A DNA stretch of 64,000 bases from Cryptomeria japonica (Eukaryota > Streptophyta > Pinopsida > Cupressales > Cupressaceae), in contig NC_081410.1 of assembly GCF_030272615.1 (NCBI RefSeq), forward strand, positions 140,893,349 to 140,957,348, in the 5' to 3' direction. The translations under genes and the position numbers were made by a program. Shown piece by piece: positions 33,295-45,470 of this stretch. Under the pieces are notes generated by a model that had not been told where the DNA came from, searched no databases, and was given only the letters and a program-made list of their open reading frames with translations. Within the stretch, counting starts at the first letter, position 1. Each line of letters starts with the position of its first letter.

Positions 33295-36200
33295 ATGGCT
33301 CCTAAGATTCAGAAACCCATTGTTGTTGAGAACATTGAGAAGCCCTCACTGAAATACTCACTACCTCCCAAAGTGGCATCTGAACCGGATGATAAAACTG
33401 CATTTTCACTCATTCTGGATAGGGTTTTATTAGTTGAGGATGTCAGATTCTTCACTAAGTGTTGTGTTGAGGAACTAGTTCACACATAGATCAAGGACAC
33501 ATATGATGAATTATGCACCGATGGAAAACTGGATAGAAAGTTTGAACATATTAAAATCAAGGGATTGACCGAAGCCCTAACCTACACGCAAGTCTTCAAA
33601 CCCGAATGGGTTAAATTTGTTTTGAGTAGAGTTCATGATGAATTTATGTGGTTAGAAGAGAAACCATTCAAGATCACCAAGGAAATCATCCACTTGATCA
33701 CCGGTTACCCTATTTTTGACCATGCTCGAGCTCAGAAAATGATTTCATAGAAGGAACTGATCACTTTAACCGGAGTTGAATATGATTGCAGAGGTCTGAA
33801 ACTGAACAATGTCACAGATGCAAAGCTAAAGTTTGCAATTAGAGTCATAGGTTATTGTTTCTTTCAATTGGCAAGGGAAAACAATGTACCCTGTGTTGCT
33901 GTTGATTTAGCCTATAAAATTGTGAAGAAAGGTATGAAGATTGATCTATGCGAAGTGTTGTTGAAAAATCTATTTGAAAATATCAACACCATAAGGAAGA
34001 CGAAGAAGAACAACTCGACAAACACACTAAAGTTTGGATCACTTTTGGTATGCATGTTTTTCTATTTTGAGAAATTCTTTCCATCAGTCGGTAATGTAGT
34101 TTGGGAGCTACACCGACCAATCACCCATCAAATCAATGAATTCATCAAACAGCTAGGTGATTACTTCAATGAGATTATGGATGATTATTTTAGCAAGTTT
34201 CAAGAAAAGATGCATAACAGGCATAGAATACCACCCCAGTTAGTGGAAAAATATAAGGACAGTATATGTTTTAAAGTGGACACTGACTACTGCTATGTCA
34301 ATGCAGTAGAACCGAGAACTCAATCTTTGCCGCCTATGGGTTATGAGATTGATTTTGACATTACACAACAACAAATAGATGCTTTTCTTGCACTACCAAG
34401 GCATGCTACCGAGATCAGATATGGTACATATGAAGAAGTTAAAGAAAAAGTCAAAATGAGCATTGTAGTACCAAAGGCTACAAGGAAAGCAACAAAAATG
34501 ATTAAAGTGTTAACAGAGAAATTTGGAGAAGGTTCTTCCTCCACTCCTGTCAAGAGCGTTCAAGTCATCATCGAGGAGGAATCTGAAGCCCAAGAAGCAG
34601 CTATTACATTGAGCACCGAGTTGCCAAAAGGCAAAATTTTGAAAAGGAAGAAACAGGATACATCACAGGTATCACCGACTCCTCCAGTGAAGCACCCTAA
34701 TACTAGATCATCTGCAGTGTCACCGAGCAAGAAATAAAAAAATGTTGTAGTTCCAAAGGTAACAAAAACTTATAAGAAGTCTACTCGGAAACTCATTTTG
34801 AATAAAGAGTCAAGTGACACCGAATCTGAAGACAAAAATAAATTTCAGAATGTCAAAAGCAAAAAGGAAGATGTACATAGTGTTGATAATTTCAGTGCCA
34901 ATTTGAAACAATATGGTGGATTTGGAGTATTTAGGTATGTCAAATATGACTCTTGGATAGAAGAAGAAAAGAGGCAAATAGAAGAGTCAATTGTATGCAC
35001 ACTTCATAAATTCCAATTGGTCCCATTGGAAGTAACTAATTCTCTTCCAAAATCATTGTACTTACACATTGATAATAGGTTGAAATATGCTATGGACTCA
35101 AAAAAGAAGATGAGAGAAAGAAGTTTGGTACATCTCTTTCCAGACATGTTGGTAGATGAGATAAGTGAACATCTGAAAAACTACCACACAAACTTCCTGG
35201 TCAAGCAAAGAGCCTTGAAAATGATGAATGGCCTTTATCTTGATGTAGAGAAAGAGACAAAAGAAAAATGGTAAGAAATTTTTCGAATCAAGAGTGCTGA
35301 TAAGCAAGGTGAAGTTGAAATAGTGGATATCACTGAGCAAGATCCCACTGAAACTATACAACCTAATGAGGATGTCATGGATACCGAGGAACAGGAACAG
35401 GAAATGATAAAAGGGAATGCTTATGCCAAATTGGTATCAAGTGAGTCAATTTTGGAACAAGTCAAGTCCTATCCTCTGGTAAGTCAACATGTTTCAACCG
35501 AGACACCTCAGGATACTGATCAAGGAAAAGAGGGTCACCAGTCTACAAAAGGAGAAGCTACTTCTTAGGCCACCGGGGTACAAACTTCTCAAGCCCCTTC
35601 AAGTACTGACAATGTTACAACTGAGACCCCGAGCAAGGATTAACCAAAGGCTACATCTGAGGCTAAAGAAATTGACAAAAGTGTTGCCTCTACCGAGCAA
35701 CCTACCAAGGGTGAACAAGCCTCCCAAGCCATTGTATTAGTTCAACCGGTGAAAGCCGCCTCCTCTAAAGAAAAGAAAATGAAAAAGCATAGTTTCAAGT
35801 TAGATTTGTCAAAACCAATTGTGTTGCCAAATGTAGACATATCCAAATCAAAAGGGCAAGAACTTATTGAATTCTATGAACTATGCAAAGCCAAAGTAGA
35901 ACAAGAGAAACAAATGGCTATACAAAAGAAAAATAGAGTACTTCAGAAGGTCAAAGCACTCTTAACATAAATGACAAAAGGTGCAGCCATCCATATTCAA
36001 CTAGATGAACTCCTCACTAAAATAGAAGCATCTGGAGTAGATGCATCTGAATACTTGAGCAAATTGAAGGACAAAGAGCTCACTGCAAAAATGATTGAAG
36101 AGGTATAGAAAGCCATTGCTATCCATAAAGTAAAACTTGTGAAATTTATTGTTGAGTTGTCCCCTCAACTCAAGCACATTCTTTATTTATTTTAGAAACT

Positions 36201-36636
36201 CTGTACATTTTGTTTATTCATTAAAGATATCAAGAATAAAACAAAAGTGATTGAGAAAGAGATCACCGATCTCTCCAATAAATTGACCACTGAGCCACAT
36301 TCTATTCAGAATTTCTATACCAAGTTACAAATGCTCATGGCTCAACAATTGGAACTTAGGAATGGAGAGCACAAAATAAGGATGGATATTATGACTCTTC
36401 AAACCTTATTCATTCCACACTTGTCCTCCGGCCAAGAACAGATCAACAAGGCTACCTCCTTATCCACTCAGCCAGAGGGAAGCACTTTAGATGGTCTGAT
36501 TTCACTATTAGCTGATATTACAACTCAAAACTCACTCATGGATAGTGTCAAGGATGCACTCTCTATTGCTCTCACCGATGCAAGAACAAAGTATAAATCC
36601 ATTTTTGACCAGTTGCCTCCACCGAATGGTAACTAG
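33295..36636 (+). pseudogene. Copia-3 ORF2, large uncharacterised protein in place of pol
   Basis: ATG at 33295 opens a frame of about 1113 codons that stays in register to 36636. It is broken only by about nine stop codons (33487, 33748, 34735, 35272, 35566, 35641, 35968, 36106, 36193). The N-terminal third is globular, with FKPEWVKFVLSRVHDEFMWL, then PFKITKEIIHLITGYP, and SLLVCMFFYFEKFFPSVGNV. That style recalls an uncharacterised domain in plant retrotransposon proteins, from memory only. The middle (about 34600-35750) is a Ser/Thr/Pro/Lys-rich linker with STEQP and TETP repeats. The C-terminal part has helical, coiled-coil-like stretches. I see no enzyme motif, signal peptide or clear membrane segment. 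Position next to the 3' LTR matches the env-like ORF of Sireviruses. Confidence 0.75.
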
Positions 36637-36969
36637 TTTTGATGTTTGTCAAAAAGGGAGAGTATAGTGTATACAAGAGGAGTATACCGAGCAGATTAGC
36701 ATATTCGAGCATACAGATAATTTTGACAGGGGGAGCAGTGATCACCGAGTAGTGAACCAAGGAGTAAATACAAAATTTTGATCACAGCGCATGCATAATC
36801 AGAGTTATGTACAGTATATTGATAAGGGGAGTATATTTGAGTATACTATTTATTGACAATTGTATATACTATTAGTTTAGTCAAATTTTGTAAGTATATA
36901 GATTTTTTGAGTTATGACTTTGAAAGAAGTTTTGTCAAACATTTCAAAACTAATGTCAAAAGGGGAGAT
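36637..36969 (+). other. Copia-3 3' untranslated region with four polypurine tracts
   Basis: AAAAAGGGAGAG (36651-36662), CAGGGGGAGCAG (36727 on), AAGGGGAG (36824-36831) and AAAAGGGGAGAT (36958-36969). The last abuts the 3' LTR and is the functional candidate. Confidence 0.75.
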
Positions 36970-38155
36970 TGTTACTATTTACTAAGCTGTCATTAGTTTT
37001 ATGTCCAAAGTCATTCTATATACTCTAGTCGGTTATTACTACCGAAATATTCAATCGGTATGCACAGAGAAATCAGTTATAGAAATTACAAGTCACAGAG
37101 TTTAGTATACATCGAGCTATCTACCGAGTAACGTTCTATGACTACCGAGCATCAAAGATGGTATACCGAGTTCATACACACTGAGTAAAACGTGTTACCA
37201 GATTCATTGAACTTAGACACATATGTGGAAACGTGTTACAAAGATCGAGGAACAAGGAACCATTAGCACATTGGAAATTGCACTTAAGATTTTGTATGAT
37301 TTTGAAAACATCTATCCAATGAAATAATTTTGTATGGTTATTCATTTAATGAATCATGTTTGTAAGATAGAAGCATGAACAAGATCACCGTTACAAGAGA
37401 TCTATTTATACAACATGAATTGAGGATCAAATATGTGTGTGAAGCAAGACATAGGTGAAAAGCAAAATCATGGGAAAGCACTGAGTGTTATGACTATTAT
37501 GATTAACAGAGATTTTTAGAGGTCACCGAGAAGGATTTTAGAGAACAGTCAAGGAACAGAGTAAACAGATAGGTTTACCGAGTTAATTTATGATTTAGCG
37601 AGGTATGCTATAAGCAAGGTAATTTCATTTTGAGCACATAGAATCTGCTATAACATTTCAGATGTGAAGTTGCAGATATTTTGTAATATTTTGATTGTAA
37701 TATTTTGAGTTGTAAGAGTAACCTTTAACAGGGTAAAAGACTCTAACAAAGTCTATAAATTTTAAAGCCTTTAACCAGGTGCAACATTTAGAATAAGTGT
37801 TGTAAAATCCTTTAGCAAGGTAGATCTAAAGAAGATGATACTCCTAATAGGGTAAGCTATCAGAAATAGCTAAACATGTAGCTCTAACCGAGCAACCTTT
37901 ATTATTGCATTAGTGAAGTTGTGGGTGCCATCCCCACTGCAATTTTTCTCTCTAACAAGGAGTTTCTGCGTAACCAAAATATATGTGTTATGGAGTGAAT
38001 CATGTATGAATGTTATTTATATGTTTTAGCATTATATTATGTTTCAGTAATATTCAATTTATGCTTAATAATAAAGTTATTGTTAAAGAAAAGATTTGAA
38101 GTACTGATTCACCCCTCCTCTCTCAGTACATTAGCTTTCCATATTGGGCCTAACA
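36970..38155 (+). repeat. Copia-3 3' LTR (1186 bp)
   Basis: Equal in length to the 5' LTR, with a few percent differences, mostly transitions. TGTTACTATT to GGGCCTAACA. Confidence 0.93.
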
Positions 38156-38973
38156 GAAACCCTCCCTTTTCAAGAGTTATAATGCAAGTAAGGCCCTAAC
38201 TTGTAGTCTACTCATTGGGATCCGATGGCCATGGGTAGAATGCTAGTTAGGGATGTGTATTTTGAGATTCAAGAGGGGCAAGGTTAGAGGAGTTGGTTGG
38301 TATAGTGCCCATCTCCTAGTCTAAACCGGTTGAGGGTTTAGATTAGATTAGATGAGTTTCTTTGAATAGACAATGAAAAATGATGAGAAGATGAGTTGAA
38401 GTGCTGAAACTGGGTATTTGAATATAGGAGAAACTTCCCAAAAAGTTGGAACCTTCCTGTGATCCCATTCTCCATACCTCTTTTGTGTGACTAGTCTAAC
38501 TTGATCAATTAGGCTTGTAACAAATTAAGTGTTGAAGAGTGCAAGAATAGGGTGAAAATCCAATCTTTTCGTATCTGATAGTGGTCCCAAAAAGGTGTCT
38601 GAAACCTAAATTTGGGTAAAGTGTTGTTTGGTGTTATTTAGAGAAAAGTCTCAAAAGACAGTGAAATAGGGCTACTAACCAGTGAACCTGTACCACTAAG
38701 TTTGTGAAACTGGTATCAGTAAAACTGTGAAACTTGTACCGGTAGACCTATACTGGTGGGCTTGTCTAGTCCACAAAAACCAATACTTGTCTTATGTTTC
38801 AAATGTGCATTGTGGAAGATCTTGATAGGTCTTAGGAAGTGGTTAGGAGTGTGTGTCAACCTGATTAGTGGTGAGAAGTTGATTTCACCATTGAGGTGTG
38901 AAACATAACCGGAAAGAGAAGACCAGAGGTGTGTGGGTGGTTTATCACCCTACTGTTGCTGACCTATGCATCA
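38156..38973 (+). repeat. Gypsy-2 5' LTR, second part
   Basis: It continues from 30171 and matches 44325-44939 plus 48527-48735. It ends TATGCATCA. Confidence 0.92.
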
Positions 38974-38975
38974 GG

Positions 38976-38989
38976 TGGTATCAGAGCAC
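38976..38989 (+). other. Gypsy-2 primer-binding site
   Basis: TGGTATCAGAGCAC, two bases after the LTR, complementary to initiator tRNA-Met. Confidence 0.88.
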
Positions 38990-39017
38990 TAGAAGAACTT
39001 GGGGAAGAGTTTGAACC

Positions 39018-40258
39018 ATGGGAGATAGGATAGAGGGACAAGGTGAAGAAGAGATACCTTCTAGAGTCACCAATGTGGAATTGGCTAGGATAGTGAGGGA
39101 GCAAGTAGCCAAGAACAAAAGGATGGAAGCAGAACTAGCAAAGCTGAAGAAGGATCAGGCTGGGAAGGAAGTTAGCATAGAATCGAAAGAAGAAGATGAA
39201 GAAGAGAAAGGAGAGGAACCAACTGTACCGACAGATCAAAGACAATTCATTGAAGCCCTTAAGAAAGTAGGTGGAAGAGACACTAAGGTGGAATTACCTA
39301 TATTTCAAGGGAAGATGAATCCAGAGGAGTGCATGGACTAGATTGAGGCCTTAGAAAACTATTTTGAATATGAGGAGGTGAAGGATAACCAAAGAGTAAA
39401 GGTGGTTAAGTCAAAATTAAAAGGCCCGACCCTTAGTTGGTGGAATGTCCTACAAAGAGAAATAATGGTGGAAGGTAATAATCCCATCACTTCATGGAAA
39501 AGGATGGTGTCAGAAGTTAAGAAATAGTTTATCCTTGAGGATTATGAGATAATCCTACATAAGAAGTTACAAAATTTGAGGCAAACAGATCTAGTGTTGG
39601 TGCCTACACCGAGAAGTTCCACATAATGATACTCAAAGCAAAGATATCGGAGAGTGAGACACAAAAGCTATCAAGGTACATAAATGGCCTTAAGTTTAAC
39701 ATTCAAGATGAACTCAATTTGTTTAATCCCAAATCAGTGCATAAGTGTTATCAAATGGCACTTAGGATTGAGTAGAATCAAAAAAGGTGAGGAGAACACC
39801 ATAATAGAGGAAGGGGTATAAATTTCAAAGGTAAAGGTAGATTCAATGGTAGAGGATCATACCCTAAGACCCAAGGAGAAACCAATAGTCAGGAACATGA
39901 GGGAGAATCAGGGAATAGAGGTAGTTTTAGAGGGAGAAGAGAAAATGGAAGAGGAATATTTGGTGGAAGAGGGCCTAGTGTTTTCACTGGTAGGTGTTTC
40001 TCTTGTAATCAGGTGGGACATCAATCCTTTAGGTGTCTAGAGAAGCAAGGAAATGGTGGTCAAGGGGGTGAAAGGAGAGAAGATTTGATTCAAGAGGAAG
40101 ATAGTCAGAGCATGACATCCTACCACACATCAAATTCAAAGTCTACAGACCTTAAGCAAGGAGAACTCTTGATGATAAAAAAGACTCTCTTGAAGTAACT
40201 AATCAGCAAAGAACCACCTCAGAGGAAGTCTCTTTTCAGAACCACCTGCAAGGTACAA
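39018..40258 (+). pseudogene. Gypsy-2 gag
   Basis: ATG at 39018 begins an acidic, helical N-terminus (LARIVREQVAKNKRMEAELAKLKK). The Retrotrans_gag domain follows (VELPIFQGKMNPEECMD, IEALENYFEYEEV, LKGPTLSWWNVLQRE, ILEDYEIILHKKLQNLRQ). A zinc knuckle CFSCNQVGHQSFRC lies at about 39995-40036. Stops near 39339 and 39526 and at least one frameshift before the knuckle break it. The knuckle frame runs on into protease. Confidence 0.85.
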
Positions 40259-40650
40259 GGTAAAGTTTGTAAGGTCATTGTAGATTTTGGATCCACAAAT
40301 AACATAGCTTCTATTGAAATGGTTACTAAGCTTAACTTGCAAAGAATACCTCATCCCTATCCCTATAAGGTATCTTGGTTGAATAAAGGACAACAAGTGT
40401 TAATTAGTGAACAAGTTTGGGTAGATTTTTTAATTGGTGAATATAAGGATAGAGTGTTGTGTGATGTGGTAGAAATGGATGCTTGTCATTTGTTACTTGG
40501 TAGGCCTTGGCAATATGATTTAGATTCTAGGCATGAGGGTAGAAAGAATGTCTACACCATCACCAAAAATGCAGAGAATTTTACCATGACCCCTCTCCCG
40601 GATGACAATAAGGACAAACACCTTGTGACTAGTGTCATGTTGTAGATGAG
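40259..40650 (+). pseudogene. Gypsy-2 aspartic protease
   Basis: The frame reads VCKVIVDFGSTNNIAS, where the chromovirus consensus is DSGSTHNF or DTGATHNF-like, so the residue after catalytic Asp is changed to Phe. HLLLGRPWQYD is the C-terminal protease block. The protein would cleave the gag-pol precursor. It is joined in frame with the gag knuckle apart from a stop at 40196. Confidence 0.82.
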
Positions 40651-42140
40651 AAAGAATTCATGAGGGATTTGAAGGAGGACAATACTCCTTGTTTTTCCAT
40701 ATTTGTCAAGCCTAGGAATGAATTTAAAAAGTAGTCTATAAGCCATGAGGAAAAAGGGAAGGTAGGGCCTAAGGAGGTTCAAGACCTACTAGATAAGTAC
40801 AAGGGAATTGTTGCAGACAGTACCACAGATACTCTACCACCTCAAAGGAAAATCAGTCATTGCATAGACCTTATACCAGGTGCTACCCTACCTAACAAGG
40901 CAGCCTATAAACTAACCCCTAAACAAAATGCAGAAGTTGCAAGACAGATCCAAGAGTTACTTGAGAAAGGGTTCATTAGAAAGAGTATAAGCCCATGTGC
41001 AGTCCCAATAGTGTTAGCTCCTAAGAAATAAGGGACATGGAGGTTGTCTATAGACTCCAGGGCTATCAACAAGATAACAATCAGATATAGGTTCTCAATG
41101 CCAAGAATAGAGGATTTTATGGATTGTCTAGGAGGGACCAAGTACTACTCCAAAATATACTTGAAAAGTGGCTATCACCAAATTAGGATAAGAGATGGAG
41201 ACCAATGGAATACAACATTTAAAACTAATGAGGGCTTGTTTGAATGGATGGTAATGCCATTTGGGCTTTCCAATGCCCCTAGTACCTTTATGAGGTTAAT
41301 GAATGAGGTTCTTAAACCCTTTATCAATCATTTTGTGGTAGTATACTTGGATGATATATTGATTTTCAGTAAGGATAAAAATGAACATCTGATGCATTTG
41401 GATTTGGTATTGAAAATGTTGCATGAGGAGAAGTTGAAGGTCAACTTAGATAAGTGTGTCTTCTTGCAGCAGGAATTGGTGTTTCTTGGATTTGTTGTTT
41501 CCCAAGGTAATCTAATAATGGATCCATCGAAGGTGGAGGCAATCCTCAATTGGCCTACACCTAGATCTGCAAGTGAGGTAAAAAGTTTCCATGGCTTAGC
41601 AAGTTTTATAGGAAGTTTATAAGAAATTTCAGTGGGGTTAGTGCTGCTATGATAGATACCATTAAGGGTGGAAGTAAGTGTCAATTTGCTTGGAATGATG
41701 AAGCCAACAATTCTTTTGAGTATTTGAAAACAAAGATTGCAGAACAACCCATCTTAGTCCTTCCTGATTTTCATAAGGTATTCACTATTGAATGTGATGC
41801 ATCTAAGAAATCTATTGGACGAATCTTGAGTTAGGAGGGTAGGCTTGTGGCCTTTTTTAGTGAGAAATTAAATGAAGCAAAATAGAAGTATTCAACCTAT
41901 CATCTAGAGATGTATGCCTTGGTACAATCTCTTAGGAAATGGAGGCATTATCTATTACCGATGGAATTTGTTGTTTACACTGACAACAATGCTTTAAGTT
42001 TTTTGAACTGATAGGAGAAACTCAATTACCGACACATGAAATGGATGCAGTACCTTCAAGATTTCACATTCACTATCAAGCATAAGAAGGGAGTGGCCAA
42101 CAAAGTTGCAGATGCCTCTAGCAGGAGGAACTTGGTAATC
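40651..42140 (+). pseudogene. Gypsy-2 reverse transcriptase and RNase H
   Basis: RT motifs in order: [87 protein letters not shown] and the active site [13 protein letters not shown] (near 41335-41375). The usual DLxSGYHQIR reads [11 protein letters not shown] frameshift near 41610 leads into RNase H (FTIECDASKKSIGRILS, EKLNEAKxKYSTYHLEMYALV, FVVYTDNNALSFL, HKKGVANKVADASSRR). Several stops, for example near 41029 and 41833, make it inactive. Confidence 0.9.
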
Positions 42141-43294
42141 TAAGAGATTCAATTAGAAAGCATAGGAATCACTGCTATGAAGGACATGTATCAAGAAGAT
42201 GCAAATTTCAAGGAGGATTATGAGGTTTGTCAAGCTATGAATGGAAGGTATCATACTAATTTATCTGAGTATATGCTTCAAGAAGGTTTAATTTTCAAGG
42301 GTAGTTAGCTTTGTATTCCTAATTGTTCAATGAGGGAGAATATTTTCAAAGAAAAACATTGTGGGAGTTTGTCAGGACATTTTCGACTTGATAAGACACT
42401 TGAGTTGGTTAGAAGATTTTATTTTTGGCGTAGAATGCAAAAAAATATGAGGAAATTTATTTCAGAGTGTGTGGTGTGTCAATAGGAAAAATGTACAAGT
42501 TTAAATGAAAGCCTTTATACTCCTTTACCAATCCCTACCAAACCTTGGGATTCGGTTAGTATGGATTATGTCTTAGGCCTTCCTAGGACTAAAACAGGTT
42601 ATGACAGTGTCTATGTTGTGGTAGACCGGCTTTCAAAGATGGCATATTTTTTATCATGCAAGGTTACACATGATGCTTCTAATATTATAGGTCTATTCTT
42701 TAAGGAAATTGTCAGACTTCATGGGTTACTTTTGAGAATTATCTCAGACAGGGATTCTAATTTTTTAGGACACTTTTGGAGAACTTTGTGGCATAAGTTG
42801 GGACTAAATTGTGTTTCTCTTCTTCTTATCACTCTCAATTTGATGGTCAGACTGAGGTAATAAATAGGTCCCTTGGAAACTTTTTACAGTGCTTGACCAA
42901 GGAAAATGGAACTACTTGGGATACCATTCTTCCATAGGAAGAATTTTCCTATAATGACTTTGTGAACAGAAGTACAGGGTTAAGTCCTTTCCAAATTGTG
43001 CATGGTACACATCCTAGGGGTATTCTTGAACTTAGAGATGTGAAGAATATTGATAGAAGAAGTGCTCAGGTAGATGAATTTGTTGACGTCATGAAGGATA
43101 TACACCAACAAGTCAGAGATAAATTGATTCATACCTTTGCAAAATACAAGCAAGTAGCATACCTCAAAAGGAGAGATGTTCAATTTACAGTAGGAGATTT
43201 GGTAATAATCCATATCAATAAAGCAAGACTCCCTAAGGAGAAGTACACCAAGTTTCACATGAAGAAGATAGGTCCTTTGAAGGTCCTCAAATGA
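42141..43294 (+). pseudogene. Gypsy-2 integrase
   Basis: An HHCC zinc-finger remnant (GHFRLDKTLELVRRFYFW, CVVCQ) is followed by core motifs [13 protein letters not shown] (first Asp), [23 protein letters not shown] (second Asp) and, in another frame after a shift near 42815, [14 protein letters not shown] with the third catalytic residue Glu. The C-terminal half (42962-43294) has the GPY/F-type block FTVGDLVIIHINKAR then FHMKKIGPLKVLK. Confidence 0.88.
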
Positions 43295-43355
43295 TGTGGG
43301 AACAATGCATACAAAATAGACCTACCCCCGAAAGTGGGGTTGTCACCTATATTTA

Positions 43356-43640
43356 TTGTTTCTGATACATGCATATAAGGGTGTTGTTGATGATGTTTGT
43401 GATGCAGGTCAATTTGATTCCTCTATTATAGACATGATAGAAGGACTTCCCCCACAACCCAAACCTAAAATTGAATGTATTTTGGATCAAAGGATCAACA
43501 AGCAAACCAGGAGGAAGACTTACTTGGAGTACCTAGTCAAATGGAAGAATCAACCTTTAGAGGATGCTACATGGATGACTTCTGAGGTCATTAAGCAGAC
43601 CGGAACTCGCTTTACAGACATCCCAACTCAAGGGACTTGA
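43356..43640 (+). CDS. Gypsy-2 integrase C-terminal chromodomain
   Basis: The 94 codons end the pol polyprotein. Residues 36-90 form a chromodomain: IECILDQRINKQTRRKTYLEYLVKWKN, then EDATWM and an amphipathic helix. The YLVKWK and ATW aromatic residues typical of chromodomains are kept. In chromoviruses this domain helps guide integration to particular chromatin; the specific target cannot be read here. It is intact in frame, but the polyprotein upstream is broken. Confidence 0.85.
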   Translation: MFLIHAYKGVVDDVCDAGQFDSSIIDMIEGLPPQPKPKIECILDQRINKQTRRKTYLEYLVKWKNQPLEDATWMTSEVIKQTGTRFTDIPTQGT

Positions 43641-43649
43641 GTTTCTTTT

Positions 43650-43662
43650 GGGCTTTGGAGTA
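43650..43662 (+). other. Gypsy-2 polypurine tract (weak)
   Basis: GGGCTTTGGAGTA abuts the 3' LTR. It is interrupted by pyrimidines, so this is a positional call. Confidence 0.4.
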
Positions 43663-44939
43663 TGGTGCATAGCACATTTCATTTCACAGCTAATTTTCAA
43701 GCACATGGTGTTGTTTACTGGTTCATTTATGTTGTAATTGTGGGTTGGACCAATGATCAACCTTGATGTAACTGAATGCCTATTTTGTATGGTCAATAAT
43801 CTCTCAGGTGAGCATATAAACCTAGAGGTCTATTAGGCCATGAAGGCTTGGAATTTGGATTTTGTCAAAGTTAGTATGTTTAGGATGTTGTCTTAGGTGT
43901 TGGAGTCAATAATGATTGTGTTTTCATAAGGTGTAGGTAGTTAATAACCAGTGTTGTTCTAAAATTGCAAAATGTTGCATTTGTTGTCAAGCAACTTTTC
44001 AAAGTTGCCGGTAGGATGACAACTAATTCTCCAATGGTCCTAACTATTCAAAAGTTGGTTATGGATGTTGGAAGAGGTTTATATATATGTGGACAACCAT
44101 AGGAAGGCATGTCGAAGGTTTTGTAAAGTTTGGTGGAGAAAGTGAATAAGACAATTTTGATTTTTCCATACAGAGATTTTATGTACGATTCGTACAAAGT
44201 GTGAGAATTTATGATGAAGTTTTGATTTGGTTAGGAGTAACTCTGAAACACCTTTCTAATGCACCAGGTCTGACCTCTCAAAGTAAAGTTTAGTAGAAGT
44301 TATAAACGTTTAAATTTCTGCAAGTTGAAACCCTCCCTTTTCAAGGGTTATAATGCAAGTAAGGCCCTAACTTGCAGTCTACTCATTGGGATCCAATGGC
44401 CATGGGTAGAATTCTAGTTAGGGATGTTTATTTTGAGATTCTATAGGGGCAAGATCAGAGGAGTTGGTTGGTACAGTGCCACCAAGCCCTAGTCTAAACC
44501 GGTTGAGGGTTTACATTAGATTAGATGTGTTTGTTTGAATAGACAATGAAAAATGATGAGAAGATGAGTTGAAGTGCTTAAAATGGGTATTTTAATATAG
44601 GAGAAACTTCTAGAAAAGTTGGAACCTTCCCGTGATCCCATTCTCCATACCTCTTTTGTGTGACCAGTCTAACCTGATCAATTAGGCCTGTAACCAAGTA
44701 GGTGTTGAAGAGTGCAAGAATAAGGTGAAAATCCAATATTTTTCGAATCTGATAGTGATCCCAAAAGGGTGTCTAAAATGTAAATTTGGGTAAAGTGTTG
44801 TTTGGTGTTATTTGGAGAAAAGTCCCAAAAGACAGTGAAATAGGGCTACTAATCGGTGAACCTGTATCGGTAAGTCTGTGAAACTAGTATCGGTAAAACT
44901 GTGAAACTTGTACCAGTAGACCTATACCAGTGGGCTTGT
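43663..44939 (+). repeat. Gypsy-2 3' LTR, first part
   Basis: Matches the 5' LTR to GGGCTTGT, where solo LTR E inserted. Confidence 0.92.
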
Positions 44940-45470
44940 TGATGCAGAGGTTAGCAAGGGAAGCACAATTAAGCCCTAACTCCAACCTTCTGTAGATGAT
45001 CAATCCCTTTTGTTCACTCTGACCCAGTGAACAATGTCACCTTACTTAGCATGCTAAGACTAATGGCTGACTAGCCTACTTAGCAAAACATGGAAATACT
45101 TGAACCCTTCGGTTTAGGGAGTGGAAAAGTTCCCCTATCTTTTTTCTGACTTGTTTTGATTAACCAAGTTGATCCCCAACAACTCCTAGACCCATAACAC
45201 CCACGTGCTACTATATTGTCATACTAGACTGAATTCGGCTTGTAGCCCTCTAAACACTATTTTCTGCAAAAAGGCCTCAACTTCTCCAAAGGATGAAGAA
45301 AAAAAACTTCAGACTTGAGTACCCTTTATTGAGTACTTTCAAATTCCAAAAGGACATCCTCTAGCTCCTTTTGTACATCTCTGAACTCCTCTAGGCTAGA
45401 CATGCCTAATAAGGGTAACTAGGTCTTGTTCTGAAGCAACAAACTGCAAAAGAATTCACAAGGCCAAATA

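Larger units (their letters stand above)
30172..38155 (+). mobile_element. Copia-3, non-autonomous Copia-like element with gag and a novel ORF
   Basis: GAAAC duplicates at 30167-30171 and 38156-38160; the other Gypsy-2 LTR shows the empty site near 44325. Both LTRs are exactly 1186 bp. An initiator-Met primer site follows the 5' LTR, and a polypurine tract precedes the 3' LTR. The 5.6-kb interior has a coiled-coil/zinc-knuckle gag and a 3.3-kb ORF of unknown function but no protease, integrase, RT or RNase H. Confidence 0.93.
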
